Source of the DNA: Collinsella sp944321445
GTDB taxonomy: Bacteria > Actinomycetota > Coriobacteriia > Coriobacteriales > Coriobacteriaceae
Assembly: GCF_030371825.1 (NCBI RefSeq)
Contig: NZ_JAUDDM010000004.1
DNA length: 64,000 bases
Reading direction: 5' to 3' (one strand)
Below the pieces are notes generated by a model. That model ran no database searches, was not told the DNA's origin, and saw nothing but the letters and a program-made list of their open reading frames with translations. The position numbers and the translations under genes are program-made. Of this stretch, positions 23,301-31,818 are shown one piece after another; the stretch's first letter is position 1, and every line of letters begins with the position of its first letter.

Positions 23301-26174
23301 TTAGATAAACGGCGTGATGAGCACGTAGAACAGGTTGACGACGCCCACCACGAGCGCGACGAGCCACGCCAGCTTGAGGCAGGCCTGCCACTTCATGCGC
23401 GCGAAGTTGTTGTCGATGGCCACCTCGAGGAACCACGTGACGGCCACGACGGCCACGGCGACGGCGATCGAGATCGGCGAGTCCCAGATGAAGAACATGC
23501 CGACCCACATGAGGAACAGCACGCTCTCGCACCAGTGCATGATCTCGATCTTGGCGAGCGTGCGGCCGGTCATCTCGGTGGTGATGCCCTTGAGCAGCTC
23601 CTGGTGCGCATGGTGGCTGTAGGACAGGTCGAACGGCGACTTGCGCAGCTTGATGGTGAGGATGAACAGCAGGCCCAGGAAGATCGGCACGAGCGTGAGG
23701 ATGATGGGCTGGTCGATCTCGAACAGGCGCGCCACGTCGAAGCTCTGGGTGGCGGTGAAGAAGCCCACCGTCATGATCATGAGCATGGGCTCGTAGGACA
23801 TGACCTGCAGGCACTCGCGGTCGGCGCCGGCATCGGCGAATGGCGAGCGCGAGGAGTACGCCGCGATGATCACGAACAGGGTGCCCAGCGTGACCAAGAA
23901 GACGCACATCAGCAGGTTGGAGCCGGAGATGAACATGCCGCCGGCGAGGATGGCGAAGATGAGCGCGCAGGTGATGTAGGCCTCGTCGATGGCGTTGACG
24001 CTCGTCTGCTGCTTGGACAGGAGCTTGCGCACGTCGTAGTAAGGCTGCAGCAGCTTAGGCCCCACGCGGCCCTGCATGTGGGCGCTCACCTTGCGGTCGA
24101 GGCCGTCGAGCAGGCAGCCCACGATGGGCGCCAGGATGGCGAACACCACGACGCCCACGGCGATGCCCGCGAGGCCGGGGCCGACGAGCAGGACCTCGCG
24201 CTCAACGAAGAACGCGCCGCCCGCCAGCAGCTCGGGGTTAAAGATGAAGCACGCGGCGAAAGCCATGAGCATCACCGAGGTGCACACGATGAGGCCAACG
24301 TTGGTGAGGGTGTGCTCCGGGAAGATGTCGTTCAGGTACCAGTTGCGCTTGGTGGAGCGCATGGTGCGACCCATGGAACCCAGGTAGGTGCGGGAGTCCG
24401 CATCGAGGCACACGCCGGACAGGTACACGTGCTGGCGCGCCTTGGACGAACGGCCCCACGGGGTGAGCAGCACGATGGCGATGAACAGCACGATGGCAAC
24501 CATGATGAGCATGTTGTCGACGTCGATGAGGCGGGGCACCTTGTGGTAGGTGACCTCGAGGTACGGCCCGATCACGGACTGCGAGATCACGGGCAGCAGC
24601 ACGCAGCACATGACGAGCAGCGCCGAGATGAAACCGATGGCAGTCCACTCGGTGCGGTGCACGCCGCCCTCGACGTTCTCGGCCTTCTGCGACACGCCGG
24701 CGAGCTTGCCGAGCCACTTGGCCCAGAAGAAGAACGTCGCGGCAGAACCGAAGGCGAGCAGGATCAGGAAGATCACGTTGCCCGTCTCGGCGAACGACAC
24801 GAGCGTTGCCCACTTGGAGATGAGCATGCCGAAAGGTGCCACGAACATGCCCATGATGCCGAGCATCATGAAGCGGGTGAGGTGCGGCAGGCGGCTGAAG
24901 AGGCCGTCCATGTCCTCGATGTTGCGGCTGCCGATGCGGTGCTCGACCGTGCCGACGCACAGGAACAGCACGGACTTGGACACGGTATGGAAGATGATGA
25001 GGAAGATCGCAGCCCAAACGGCCTCGGACGTGCCGACGCCCGCGCAGGCCGAGATGAGGCCCAGGTTGGCGATCGTGGAGTACGCAAGCACGCGCTTGGC
25101 GTTGCTCTGGCTGATGGCCAGGAAGCTGCAGAGCACGAAGGTGATGCCGCCGATGCCCACGACCATGGCGGACGCGACCGGGTACTCAAGATAGAGCGGG
25201 GCCATCTTCACGAGCAGAAAGACACCGGCCTTGACCATCGTCGAGGAGTGCAGCAAGGCGCTGGTGGGCGTGGGGGCGACCATGGCGCCCAGCAGCCACT
25301 TGTGGAACGGCATCTGCGCGGCCTTGGTGAGGCCCGCGACGGACAGCAGCATGAGCGGGATGATCAGCATGCCGGCATCGCTGCTGGCGGCGACATCCAC
25401 GAGCGCGTTGATGCTCAGCGGCACGCCGGTGATGTGCATGACGACGAGCGCCACATGAAACGCGAGGCCGCCGACCATGTTGAGGTTGATCTGCAGGATG
25501 GCGCTCTTCTTGGCTTCCGGCGTGCGGGTGAAGCCGATCATGAGGAAGGAGCACACCGTGGTGATCTCCCAGCCAGCGACGAGCCAGTCCATGTTGTCCG
25601 AGGTCACGATGATGAACATCGCGGACAGGAACAGGAACATGAGCGCGATGAACTGATGGCGGCGATCCTGGGCGGGCACGCCCTTGCGCGCAGCCGCCTC
25701 GTTCTCGTGGTGCTGGAAATCCTTCATGTAGCCCAGCGCATAGATGCAGATGGCGCTACCCACAAGGCCCACGATGAGCACCATGACAACCGACAGGTTG
25801 TCGATGTACATGGGCGTTGCGCTGGCATCCTCCGGATGGAGAGCAAACGAGCCGCACCAGATGGATACGAGCAGCTGCACCAGCGACATGATGAACATGA
25901 TGGTGTTGCGATAGAAAATGGCGAACACGAACACCAGGCCGCACAGGAACAGGTCAACTGCGACCGCAGCATAGTTCCCCAGCAGCGACGCCTCCGGCGT
26001 CATAGCGAATACAGTAGGGTTCCCCATATACGTGACGGCGCACGCCACGCTGGCAATGCCCGTGATGACCGCCGACCCGATCACCAGCGGATCGCGCACG
26101 CGATCCTCGCGCAACATCATGAGCGCGATGGCAACGACAAGGGGAAATACGATCAAAAAGCCCAGTAAAGCCAT
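23301..26174 (-). CDS. fused hydrogenase membrane subunit (EchA antiporter-like + EchB NuoH-like)
   Basis: A 957-residue chain. Residues ~1-630 are a NuoL/MrpA-like proton channel (GWEITTVCSFLMIGFTR, KAAQMPFHKWLLGAMVAPTP, SSTMVKAGVFLL). Residues ~655-957 are a NuoH/EchB-like domain (AHMQGRVGPKLLQPYYDVRK, PFDLSYSHHAHQEL). These are separate genes in Ech, Hyc and complex I. The frame is open throughout with no stop at the junction, and the linker carries membrane segments, so the fusion looks real. It forms the ion-pumping membrane arm of the complex. A GAGGGGGG ribosome site precedes ATG 26174. Confidence 0.9.
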   Translation of the reverse strand: MALLGFLIVFPLVVAIALMMLREDRVRDPLVIGSAVITGIASVACAVTYMGNPTVFAMTPEASLLGNYAAVAVDLFLCGLVFVFAIFYRNTIMFIMSLVQLLVSIWCGSFALHPEDASATPMYIDNLSVVMVLIVGLVGSAICIYALGYMKDFQHHENEAAARKGVPAQDRRHQFIALMFLFLSAMFIIVTSDNMDWLVAGWEITTVCSFLMIGFTRTPEAKKSAILQINLNMVGGLAFHVALVVMHITGVPLSINALVDVAASSDAGMLIIPLMLLSVAGLTKAAQMPFHKWLLGAMVAPTPTSALLHSSTMVKAGVFLLVKMAPLYLEYPVASAMVVGIGGITFVLCSFLAISQSNAKRVLAYSTIANLGLISACAGVGTSEAVWAAIFLIIFHTVSKSVLFLCVGTVEHRIGSRNIEDMDGLFSRLPHLTRFMMLGIMGMFVAPFGMLISKWATLVSFAETGNVIFLILLAFGSAATFFFWAKWLGKLAGVSQKAENVEGGVHRTEWTAIGFISALLVMCCVLLPVISQSVIGPYLEVTYHKVPRLIDVDNMLIMVAIVLFIAIVLLTPWGRSSKARQHVYLSGVCLDADSRTYLGSMGRTMRSTKRNWYLNDIFPEHTLTNVGLIVCTSVMLMAFAACFIFNPELLAGGAFFVEREVLLVGPGLAGIAVGVVVFAILAPIVGCLLDGLDRKVSAHMQGRVGPKLLQPYYDVRKLLSKQQTSVNAIDEAYITCALIFAILAGGMFISGSNLLMCVFLVTLGTLFVIIAAYSSRSPFADAGADRECLQVMSYEPMLMIMTVGFFTATQSFDVARLFEIDQPIILTLVPIFLGLLFILTIKLRKSPFDLSYSHHAHQELLKGITTEMTGRTLAKIEIMHWCESVLFLMWVGMFFIWDSPISIAVAVAVVAVTWFLEVAIDNNFARMKWQACLKLAWLVALVVGVVNLFYVLITPFI

Positions 26175-26328
26175 AGGCCCCCCTCATAACATGAAGCTTT
26201 TAGAATCGTAATAACGCTATCACTAAACCTCCACGCCCGCCACACCCCCGTCACTCGAACGGCAGCTAAAGCAAGAATCACACCAAAAGAATGGGTTATC
26301 AGTGCCAAAAGGGGCAGGTTACTTTTGG

Positions 26329-26603
26329 CGAAGACCTCGTGTGCACGTTTTTGGGAACCCAGCGAGTAGGCAAGCTTCGCTCATCAGAAAAAGCTCAGGC
26401 AGATCAGTTGCCGATTTCAAACTGTACTTAGCGGACCCCTAAAAACATGCACACGAGGTCTTCGTAATATGTTATGCACGCACTTGTGTATGGGTTTTTG
26501 GGAACTGACCAAGTAGACCAAAACAGCAGCAACTCATCTACCTGCGATTTTATTGATAGACAGAAGGCTGCCTACTCGACCGAGACTCAAAATCCATACA
26601 CAA
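26329..26603 (+). repeat. two-hairpin composite element, family 4, copy 1
   Basis: Hairpin A (26329-26464, 136 bp) has 24-nt arms starting CGAAGACCTCGTGTGCACG that match at 23 of 24 positions. Hairpin B (26484-26603, 120 bp) has TTGTGTATGG / CCATACACAA arms. They are joined by a 19-bp linker starting TAATATGTTAT. The motif AGTAG occurs inside near the arms. The second copy at 60302-60575 has the same sizes and linker in inverted order, so the unit is one mobile or amplified element. It lies in the 908-bp gene-free stretch upstream of the hydrogenase operon. Confidence 0.85.
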
Positions 26604-26632
26604 CAGCTTCGTAAAACGTTACAACCCACCCC

Positions 26633-26660
26633 GTCGCCTCCGCCGCCAGGCGGAGGCGAC
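26633..26660. repeat. 10-bp GC hairpin
   Basis: Arms GTCGCCTCCG and CGGAGGCGAC with an 8-nt loop lie between the family 4 element and the large perfect hairpin. Confidence 0.7.
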
Positions 26661-26669
26661 ATACACTGG

Positions 26670-26785
26670 GCTCCCCGCGCCCCCGTCCGCCCGGACGCAG
26701 ACGCCCCCTGAGCTGCGGGAATGGTACAAGCCATTCCCGCAGCTCAGGGGGCGTCTGCGTCCGGGCGGACGGGGGCGCGGGGAGC
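26670..26785. repeat. perfect 55-bp inverted repeat with 6-nt loop
   Basis: The left arm 26670-26724 (starting GCTCCCCGCGCCCCCGTCC) and right arm 26731-26785 are exact complements over 55 bp around TACAAG. The arms are extremely GC-rich. No other copy is seen in this window. It could be a very strong transcription barrier or a recent inverted duplication. Confidence 0.95.
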
Positions 26786-26846
26786 GCCAGATTCGTAACC
26801 GCCAGCGGTCTCGAGTAGCAACGATCAGGCCCGGCCCCGGTGTTCA

Positions 26847-27006
26847 GGGTCGCGGGGGCCAAAGCATTTCGCCCTGCACATCGCCGTGCCGGGCACCTGC
26901 ACGCTCAGGCTGCGTCGGCGTAGGTCCACTACGCCTTCCTCGCCTTCGCGCGCATCTGCCTCGTCACGTCGCCGTACAGGGCGAAAGCCTTTGGCCCCCG
27001 CGACCC
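26847..27006. repeat. inverted-repeat element (160 bp)
   Basis: 30-nt arms (26847-26876 and 26977-27006, starting GGGTCGCGGGGGCCAAAG) match at 28 positions around 100 bp containing CGTAGGTCCACTACG. A shorter outer pair (GGCCCGG / CCGGGCC) extends the fold towards 26828 and 27066. It ends 77 bp before the flavodiiron stop codon, on its 3' side. Confidence 0.8.
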
Positions 27007-27082
27007 TTAAGCGGACATTCCGCAGCCCGCAGGGCGAGGACGTTCGCGTGGAAGCACCGGGCCGGGCCGGTGGGATCGCTTG

Positions 27083-28264
27083 TTACTCAGCCACCTCAAT
27101 CATTTTGCACACCGTCTCCTGCAGCTCGGCCAGGTTCTCCGCAGAGGGGATCCACTGCTGCGCCACCACGGGCACGGGCAGCTGGAACTTGGCGTTCTCG
27201 AGCTCGGCGTAGACCTGCTTGGGGCCGAGCGGAGCCCAGCCGTAAGAACCGAAGGCCAGGCCGATACGCATGGAGTTGTTCGGCGACAGGCCGCGCATGT
27301 AGGTGAGGAAGCTCGCCACGGTCGGCATCATATTGGAGTTGAGGGTCGGCGAACCCACGGCAACGTACTTGGCGTCGCACATCTCGAGGATGATGTCGGA
27401 AATGTGGGTGTGCTTCACGTCGATGAGCTCGGCCGGGATGCCCTCCTTGATGAAGGCGTCGGTGATCTCGCGAGCCATAGCCTCGGTGGAGTGCCACATG
27501 GAGTCGAACACCACGACGGCCTTCTCCTGCATCTGGTACGTGGTCCAGGCCTCGTACTTCTCCAGAATAGTGTCGATGTTGGAGCGCCAGATCACGCCGT
27601 GGCTCGGGCAGATGAGGTTGAGATCGAGGGTCTTCACCACGTCGAGCGCCTTGTGCGCCTGCATGCCGTAGGGCCACACGATGTTGGCGTAGTACTTCTT
27701 GGCCTGCTTGTAGACCTCGCACAGGTCGTTCTCGTCATCGAAGCGCTTGGTCGAGGCGAAGTGCTGACCGAAGGCGTCGTTGGAGAACAGGATCTTGTCC
27801 ACATCGGAGTAGGTGACCATGTTGTCGGGCCAGTGGACCATCGGCGTGGTCACGAAGGTGAGCGTGCGCTCGCCGATGTTCAGGGTCTCACCGGACTTCA
27901 CGGGCGTGGCCTCGATACCGAAATGCGCGCGAACCTCGTTCACGCCGGCGCCAGCCGACGCGTAGATGGTGGCGTTCGGAGCGATCTTATGGATGGCCGG
28001 CAGCGAGCCGGAGTGGTCCATCTCCACATGGTTGGTGATGACGACGTCGATCTTGGAGGGGTCAACGACCTGCGAGATGCGCTGGATGAACTCATCGGTG
28101 AACGTCGCCTTGGCGGTGTCGATGAGGGTGATCTTCTCGTCCATGATGAGGTAGGCGTTATAGGTGATGCCCTTCTCGGTGGTGTATCCGTGGAACGAGC
28201 GCTCGTTCCAGTCGATACCGCCGACCCACCAGACCTTGGGCGAAATCTCGATTGCGTTGAGCAT
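27083..28264 (-). CDS. A-type flavodiiron protein (FprA family)
   Basis: A 393-residue protein from ATG 28264 (GAAAGGAAG upstream). Residues ~1-245 are a metallo-beta-lactamase-like diiron domain with all ligands visible: HVEMDH, VHWPDN, SNDAFGQH and CPSHGVIWR. Residues ~250-393 are a flavodoxin domain for FMN (VVFDSMWHSTEAMAREI, VGSPTLNSNMMP). Such proteins reduce O2 to water or NO to N2O in the cytoplasm of anaerobes, taking electrons from rubredoxin, F420H2 or other donors. Lying beside an oxygen-sensitive hydrogenase, a protective role is likely but inferred. Confidence 0.92.
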   Translation of the reverse strand: MLNAIEISPKVWWVGGIDWNERSFHGYTTEKGITYNAYLIMDEKITLIDTAKATFTDEFIQRISQVVDPSKIDVVITNHVEMDHSGSLPAIHKIAPNATIYASAGAGVNEVRAHFGIEATPVKSGETLNIGERTLTFVTTPMVHWPDNMVTYSDVDKILFSNDAFGQHFASTKRFDDENDLCEVYKQAKKYYANIVWPYGMQAHKALDVVKTLDLNLICPSHGVIWRSNIDTILEKYEAWTTYQMQEKAVVVFDSMWHSTEAMAREITDAFIKEGIPAELIDVKHTHISDIILEMCDAKYVAVGSPTLNSNMMPTVASFLTYMRGLSPNNSMRIGLAFGSYGWAPLGPKQVYAELENAKFQLPVPVVAQQWIPSAENLAELQETVCKMIEVAE

Positions 28265-28430
28265 ACGGCTTCCTTTCACCTTTGCTCGCAGATACCAATG
28301 GATACCTGCAGGTTTACCAATCGACCCCATGATAGCACGCACGCTTTCGCCCGGGTGCATGTATCGTGTCCCCGCCAAAATGCTTTCAAATTTATAATAT
28401 TTTATGCGGAACAGAACAGGCGGGCCACTT

Positions 28431-28472
28431 TCGGTTGGCCTCTCTGGGGACGGGGGCGGGAGGCGCCACTCC
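28431..28472 (+). repeat. family 3 repeat fragment
   Basis: It carries CGGTTGGCCTCTCTGGGG, then ACGGGGGCGGGAGGCGCCAC, matching 10470-10510 in the opposite orientation with a few differences. It lies between the HTH gene and the flavodiiron gene. Confidence 0.7.
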
Positions 28473-28498
28473 GGGAAAAACCTCTGTCCTGATTTCAC

Positions 28499-28894
28499 CT
28501 ACTCGGTGCGCGCGCTCTTGGGCTTGCGGCCGCGCGGCTTGCTGATGAGCGCCTCGGGGCCGCTCTCGCGATACTGGCGGCACCAAGTCTTGACCGACGA
28601 CTCGCTGGGAACGCCGTGCTTGATCATGACCTCGCGCACCGACATGCCGTTCTCGACGCGGTCGCGCACGACGGAGAGCTTGAGCTCATACGGATAGACG
28701 CGGTGCGTGGAGCCCGCGTTCATGACGGCGGCCTGGCCGCCCACGGCGTACGAACGCGCCCACTGGCGGGCCGTCGCCTCGGGGATGCCCAGCTCGACGG
28801 CTAGGGCACGATGCCCGACGCCCGTTGCCAGGATCTTGGCAGCACGCTTGCGAATCTTCGCATCGTACTTCTTTCCCTGCTTCATGTCAGTCAT
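28499..28894 (-). CDS. orphan double helix-turn-helix protein (transposase OrfA-like)
   Basis: A 131-residue basic protein from ATG 28894 (AAAGGTTG upstream). It has two helix-turn-helix-like segments, GHRALAVELGIPEATARQWA (~27-46) and MSVREVMIKHGVPSESSVKT (~82-101). The C terminus is KPRGRKPKSA, an AT-hook-like tail. It resembles the DNA-binding first ORF of IS3-type elements, but no DDE transposase or terminal inverted repeats are next to it. It may be a domesticated regulator or an insertion sequence remnant. Confidence 0.6.
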   Translation of the reverse strand: MTDMKQGKKYDAKIRKRAAKILATGVGHRALAVELGIPEATARQWARSYAVGGQAAVMNAGSTHRVYPYELKLSVVRDRVENGMSVREVMIKHGVPSESSVKTWCRQYRESGPEALISKPRGRKPKSARTE

Positions 28895-29269
28895 AGTCAA
28901 CCTTTGTCCTGAGCGTCGCACAAAATTGCTCGAAATACAGCGATTTGGATAGTACCACGAAATAGTCGGCAACTTATAGCATTTTTCTATGTTAACGACT
29001 ACCCCTTGATACTACATGCCCGGTCCGGGTGGCTGTAATACCTCCTTCACCACTCCCACACATATTCCAATTTGTGTGATGGGTTTTAGACGGGTGTGTC
29101 GCAGCTTCCCCTTGCAAGCAGGCGCTCGCCGCGCATGCATCCATAGCGCTATATCAGTATGCGAGGTTGTCCGCTCGCGAACAATCACCATCCCGCAGAC
29201 GCAACATGCCCGGCCGCCAAACGGCGAACCGGGCATGCTCTTGTGGCAAAACGGCTTTGCTACCGGGTG
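28895..29269. other. intergenic region without a recognisable gene
   Basis: A 375-bp gap between the HTH gene start and the EF-G-like gene end. The part near 28920-29000 is AT-richer than the surroundings and probably holds the HTH promoter (TACTAT on the minus strand near 28958 is one possible -10 box). No open frame with a ribosome site is seen. Confidence 0.6.
29205..29237 (-). terminator. hairpin after the EF-G-like gene
   Basis: Arms CATGCCCGG / CCGGGCATG enclose a smaller CGCC-AAA-CGGCG stem, 33 bp past the stop. The stable fold and position suggest a transcript end, but no T tract follows on the minus strand. Confidence 0.45.
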
Positions 29270-31333
29270 CTACCTACCCTGGGCGCGGCTCTCCTCGTAG
29301 AACTCCACGAGGTGCTTCTGCACGTCGTAGGGCACCTGCTCGTAGCCGGCGGGCTCCATGGTGAAGTCGCCCGTGCCGCGCGTGAGCGAGCGCAGACGGG
29401 TGGCGTAATCCACGAGCTCGGCGTAGGGCACGGTGGCGGTGACCACGGTGTTGCCGCGATCATCGGTGTCCATGCCGGTCACGCGGCCGCGGCTGGCGGA
29501 CACGTCGCCCATCACGGCGCCGGCGTAGCTCTCGGGGATGGTCACGGTGATGTTCTCCATGGGCTCGAGCACCACGGGGTCGGCCTCGGAGCAGGCCTTC
29601 TTCAGCGCGATGCGCGCGGCGGCGCGGAAGGCCATCTCGTTGGAATCGACCGGGTGATACGAGCCGTCGTAGCAGGCGACGCGGATGCCCGTGAGCGGGT
29701 AGCCGGCGATGACGCCTTCCTTCATGGTCTCCTGGACGCCCTTGTCCACGGCGGGGATGAGCGCGCGCGGAATGCGGCCGCCCACGACCTCGTCGACAAA
29801 CTCGTAGTCGCCGTCGGCCAGCGGCTCGACGCGCAGGTAGCAGTCACCGAACTGGCCGGCACCGCCGGTCTGCTTCTTGTGGCGGCCCTGGGCGCTCGCC
29901 ACGCGACGGATGGTCTCGCGATACGGGATGCGGATGGGCACGATGTGCGCCTCGACCTTGGTGCGCTCCTCCAGACGGTTGAGCAGCACGGACACCTGGG
30001 CCTCGCCCACGGCGGAGATGATGGTCTGGCCGGTCTCCTCGTCACGCTCGATCTTCATGGTCGGGTCGGCCTCGCACGCCTTGTCGATGAACGTGAAGAG
30101 CTTGTCTTCCTCGCTGCGGTTCACGGCCTCGATGGCGATGCGGTACTGGCTGTTGGGGAACTTGAACGCCGCAGCCTCGACCTTGCCGGAGACGGACAGG
30201 GTGTCGCCCGTGTCGGCGGAGATCTTGGTGGTGACGATCACGTCGCCCGCCTCGGCCATGCCCACGTCGTTCATGTCGCGGCCGCACATGACGTACAGGT
30301 GCGCCAGGCGCTCGCTCTTGCGGGTGCGGGCATTCACGAGCTCGATGCCGGGCGTGAGCGTGCCGGTGAGGACCTTGAGGAAGGAGATGCGGCCCTGCTG
30401 GGCGTCGTTCAGGGTCTTGAACACGAAGGCCACGGGGCGATCGTCCTCGGCGGAAATCTTCAGCGTATCGCCGTCCATGAGCGGCATCTCGCCGTAGTCG
30501 GTGGGCTTGGGGAAGTACGTGGCGATGTCGTCCATGACGGAGTGGATGCCCAGCTCCTTGGTGCAGGAACCCACGAACACGGGGACGAACAGGCGCTCGG
30601 CGATGGCCTTCGACAGCAGGCCCTCGACCTCTTCCTGGGTGAGCGGCTCGCCCTCGAGGTACTTCATCATGAGCTCGTCGTCGGCCTCGGCGACGGCCTC
30701 GCACAGCTGCTCGCGCGCGGCCTCGGCGGCTGCCTTGTACTCGTCGGGGATGTCGTACTCGGTCTGCGTGGTGCCCTCGCAGTGGCGGGCCTTCATGCGC
30801 ACGACGTCGATGACGCCCTCGAAGGCGTCGCCGGTGCCCCAAGGCAGGGTCACGGCGCCCAGGCGCATACCGAAGCGCTCACGCAGCTGCTCCATGCAGG
30901 TGTCGTAGTCGGCGGTTTCCTTGTCAATGCGGTTGATGAAGACGGCGCGGGCGAGGCGCAGGTCCTCGGCCGCGTACCACAGCTTCACGGTCGTGGGCTG
31001 CGGGCCCTCGGAGGCGTCGACCACGAAGAGCGCCGTCTCGCTGACGGCCATGGCCGCGTACGCGTCGCCGATGAAATCGGGGTAGCAGGGGGCGTCCAGC
31101 ACGTTGATGCGGGTGCCCTTCCAGTCGATCGGCGCGATAGAGGTCGAAATGGAAACGCCGCGCTTGACCTCTTCGGCATCGTAATCGAGCGTGGGCTTCG
31201 TTCCCGCGTGACCGCCCAAACGGGTGGTCTTGCCTGAAAGATGCAGCATCGATTCTGCCAGGGAGGTCTTTCCTACTCCTCCCTGGCCAACCAAGACGAC
31301 GTTCCTCACATTGCCGGTTTTCGGTGCACCCAT
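29270..31333 (-). CDS. elongation factor G-like GTPase (second EF-G)
   Basis: A 687-residue protein with the full five-domain EF-G layout. G1 is GQGGVGKTSL and G4 is NRID (usually NKxD). Switch II is DAPCYPDF where ribosomal EF-G has DTPGHVDF, so the catalytic His is Tyr. Domain IV has GRHKKQTGGAGQFGDCYLRV, and domain V ends normally. EF-G-like paralogues of this type occur beside a normal fusA in actinobacteria and others; some act on stalled or resting ribosomes. Altered G3 suggests slow or no GTP hydrolysis. An AAAGGATGG ribosome site precedes ATG 31333. Confidence 0.88.
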   Translation of the reverse strand: MGAPKTGNVRNVVLVGQGGVGKTSLAESMLHLSGKTTRLGGHAGTKPTLDYDAEEVKRGVSISTSIAPIDWKGTRINVLDAPCYPDFIGDAYAAMAVSETALFVVDASEGPQPTTVKLWYAAEDLRLARAVFINRIDKETADYDTCMEQLRERFGMRLGAVTLPWGTGDAFEGVIDVVRMKARHCEGTTQTEYDIPDEYKAAAEAAREQLCEAVAEADDELMMKYLEGEPLTQEEVEGLLSKAIAERLFVPVFVGSCTKELGIHSVMDDIATYFPKPTDYGEMPLMDGDTLKISAEDDRPVAFVFKTLNDAQQGRISFLKVLTGTLTPGIELVNARTRKSERLAHLYVMCGRDMNDVGMAEAGDVIVTTKISADTGDTLSVSGKVEAAAFKFPNSQYRIAIEAVNRSEEDKLFTFIDKACEADPTMKIERDEETGQTIISAVGEAQVSVLLNRLEERTKVEAHIVPIRIPYRETIRRVASAQGRHKKQTGGAGQFGDCYLRVEPLADGDYEFVDEVVGGRIPRALIPAVDKGVQETMKEGVIAGYPLTGIRVACYDGSYHPVDSNEMAFRAAARIALKKACSEADPVVLEPMENITVTIPESYAGAVMGDVSASRGRVTGMDTDDRGNTVVTATVPYAELVDYATRLRSLTRGTGDFTMEPAGYEQVPYDVQKHLVEFYEESRAQGR

Positions 31334-31445
31334 GATGTGACCATCCTTTCTGCATAGCAGCCGTATGCATCGAGCCTACCCCGCGAAGCGGGCGGACATA
31401 ACGGTCTTTCGCCAGACGGCACACTGCAGCGCGCTAAAGGGCCAC

Positions 31446-31583
31446 GCAACCAAAAGGGGGCGGGCCACGTTTGGCGATTCAGGCAGGCTGGAGAATTGGC
31501 AGTCGTTCGTTGCCAATTCTGAAGAAATTGACAGTCGCGCGTTGCCAGCTCTCGCCAAACGCGACCCGCCCCCTTTTGGTTGC
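31446..31583. repeat. inverted-repeat element, family 5 (138 bp)
   Basis: 32-nt arms (31446-31477 and 31552-31583, starting GCAACCAAAAGGGGGCGGG) match at 30 positions. A second inverted repeat AGAATTGGCA / TGCCAATTCT lies inside. It sits directly upstream of the cobalamin riboswitch promoter. Shorter relatives with CCAAAAGGGGCAGGTTACTT are at 26314-26328 and 52683-52712. Confidence 0.85.
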
Positions 31584-31590
31584 CGCTGCA

Positions 31591-31599
31591 TGCTACAAT
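31591..31599 (+). promoter_or_regulatory. extended -10 promoter of the B12 uptake operon
   Basis: TGCTACAAT has the extended -10 form (TGn before TACAAT). Transcription would start near 31606, just before the riboswitch. No good -35 box is seen at the usual distance, where the family 5 repeat arm lies. Confidence 0.5.
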
Positions 31600-31619
31600 C
31601 GGCCTTGCATTGATATTTG

Positions 31620-31785
31620 GCCAGATGGATGGTGCGGAGACGCACGGGGCAGGCGGCGCCTGCTCCCAGGGGAACGGGGTGCGATACCCCGGCTGTACCA
31701 GCAACCGTGAGTCCAGGGCCGCGAGCACGCTCCCGCAGATCGGGCGGGCGCACGCGGCGCGCAGGACGAGCCGGATCGCCTCTCC
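31620..31785 (+). promoter_or_regulatory. cobalamin riboswitch
   Basis: The conserved core is visible: GGGGAACGGGGTGCGATACC, then CCGGCTGTACCAGCAACCGT with GA following (the GCxAC-GUGA junction), and near the 3' end GAGCCGGATCGCCT, the B12 box. It is followed at once by a DUF4430 lipoprotein and ECF transporter genes. Binding of adenosylcobalamin normally lowers expression of the genes downstream. A short hairpin CCATT-AAT-AATGG (31785-31797) and the ribosome site GGATGGAAAGG lie just after the B12 box, which would suit control of translation. Confidence 0.9.
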
Positions 31786-31818
31786 ATTAATAATGGCCCT
31801 GGATGGAAAGGCATACGC

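Noticed and set aside
23535..26168. Plus-strand frame of 877 codons
   Set aside because: It is the shadow of the fused hydrogenase membrane subunit.
28499..28894. Complete insertion sequence
   Set aside because: No DDE transposase frame, terminal inverted repeats or target duplication are seen within 1 kb.
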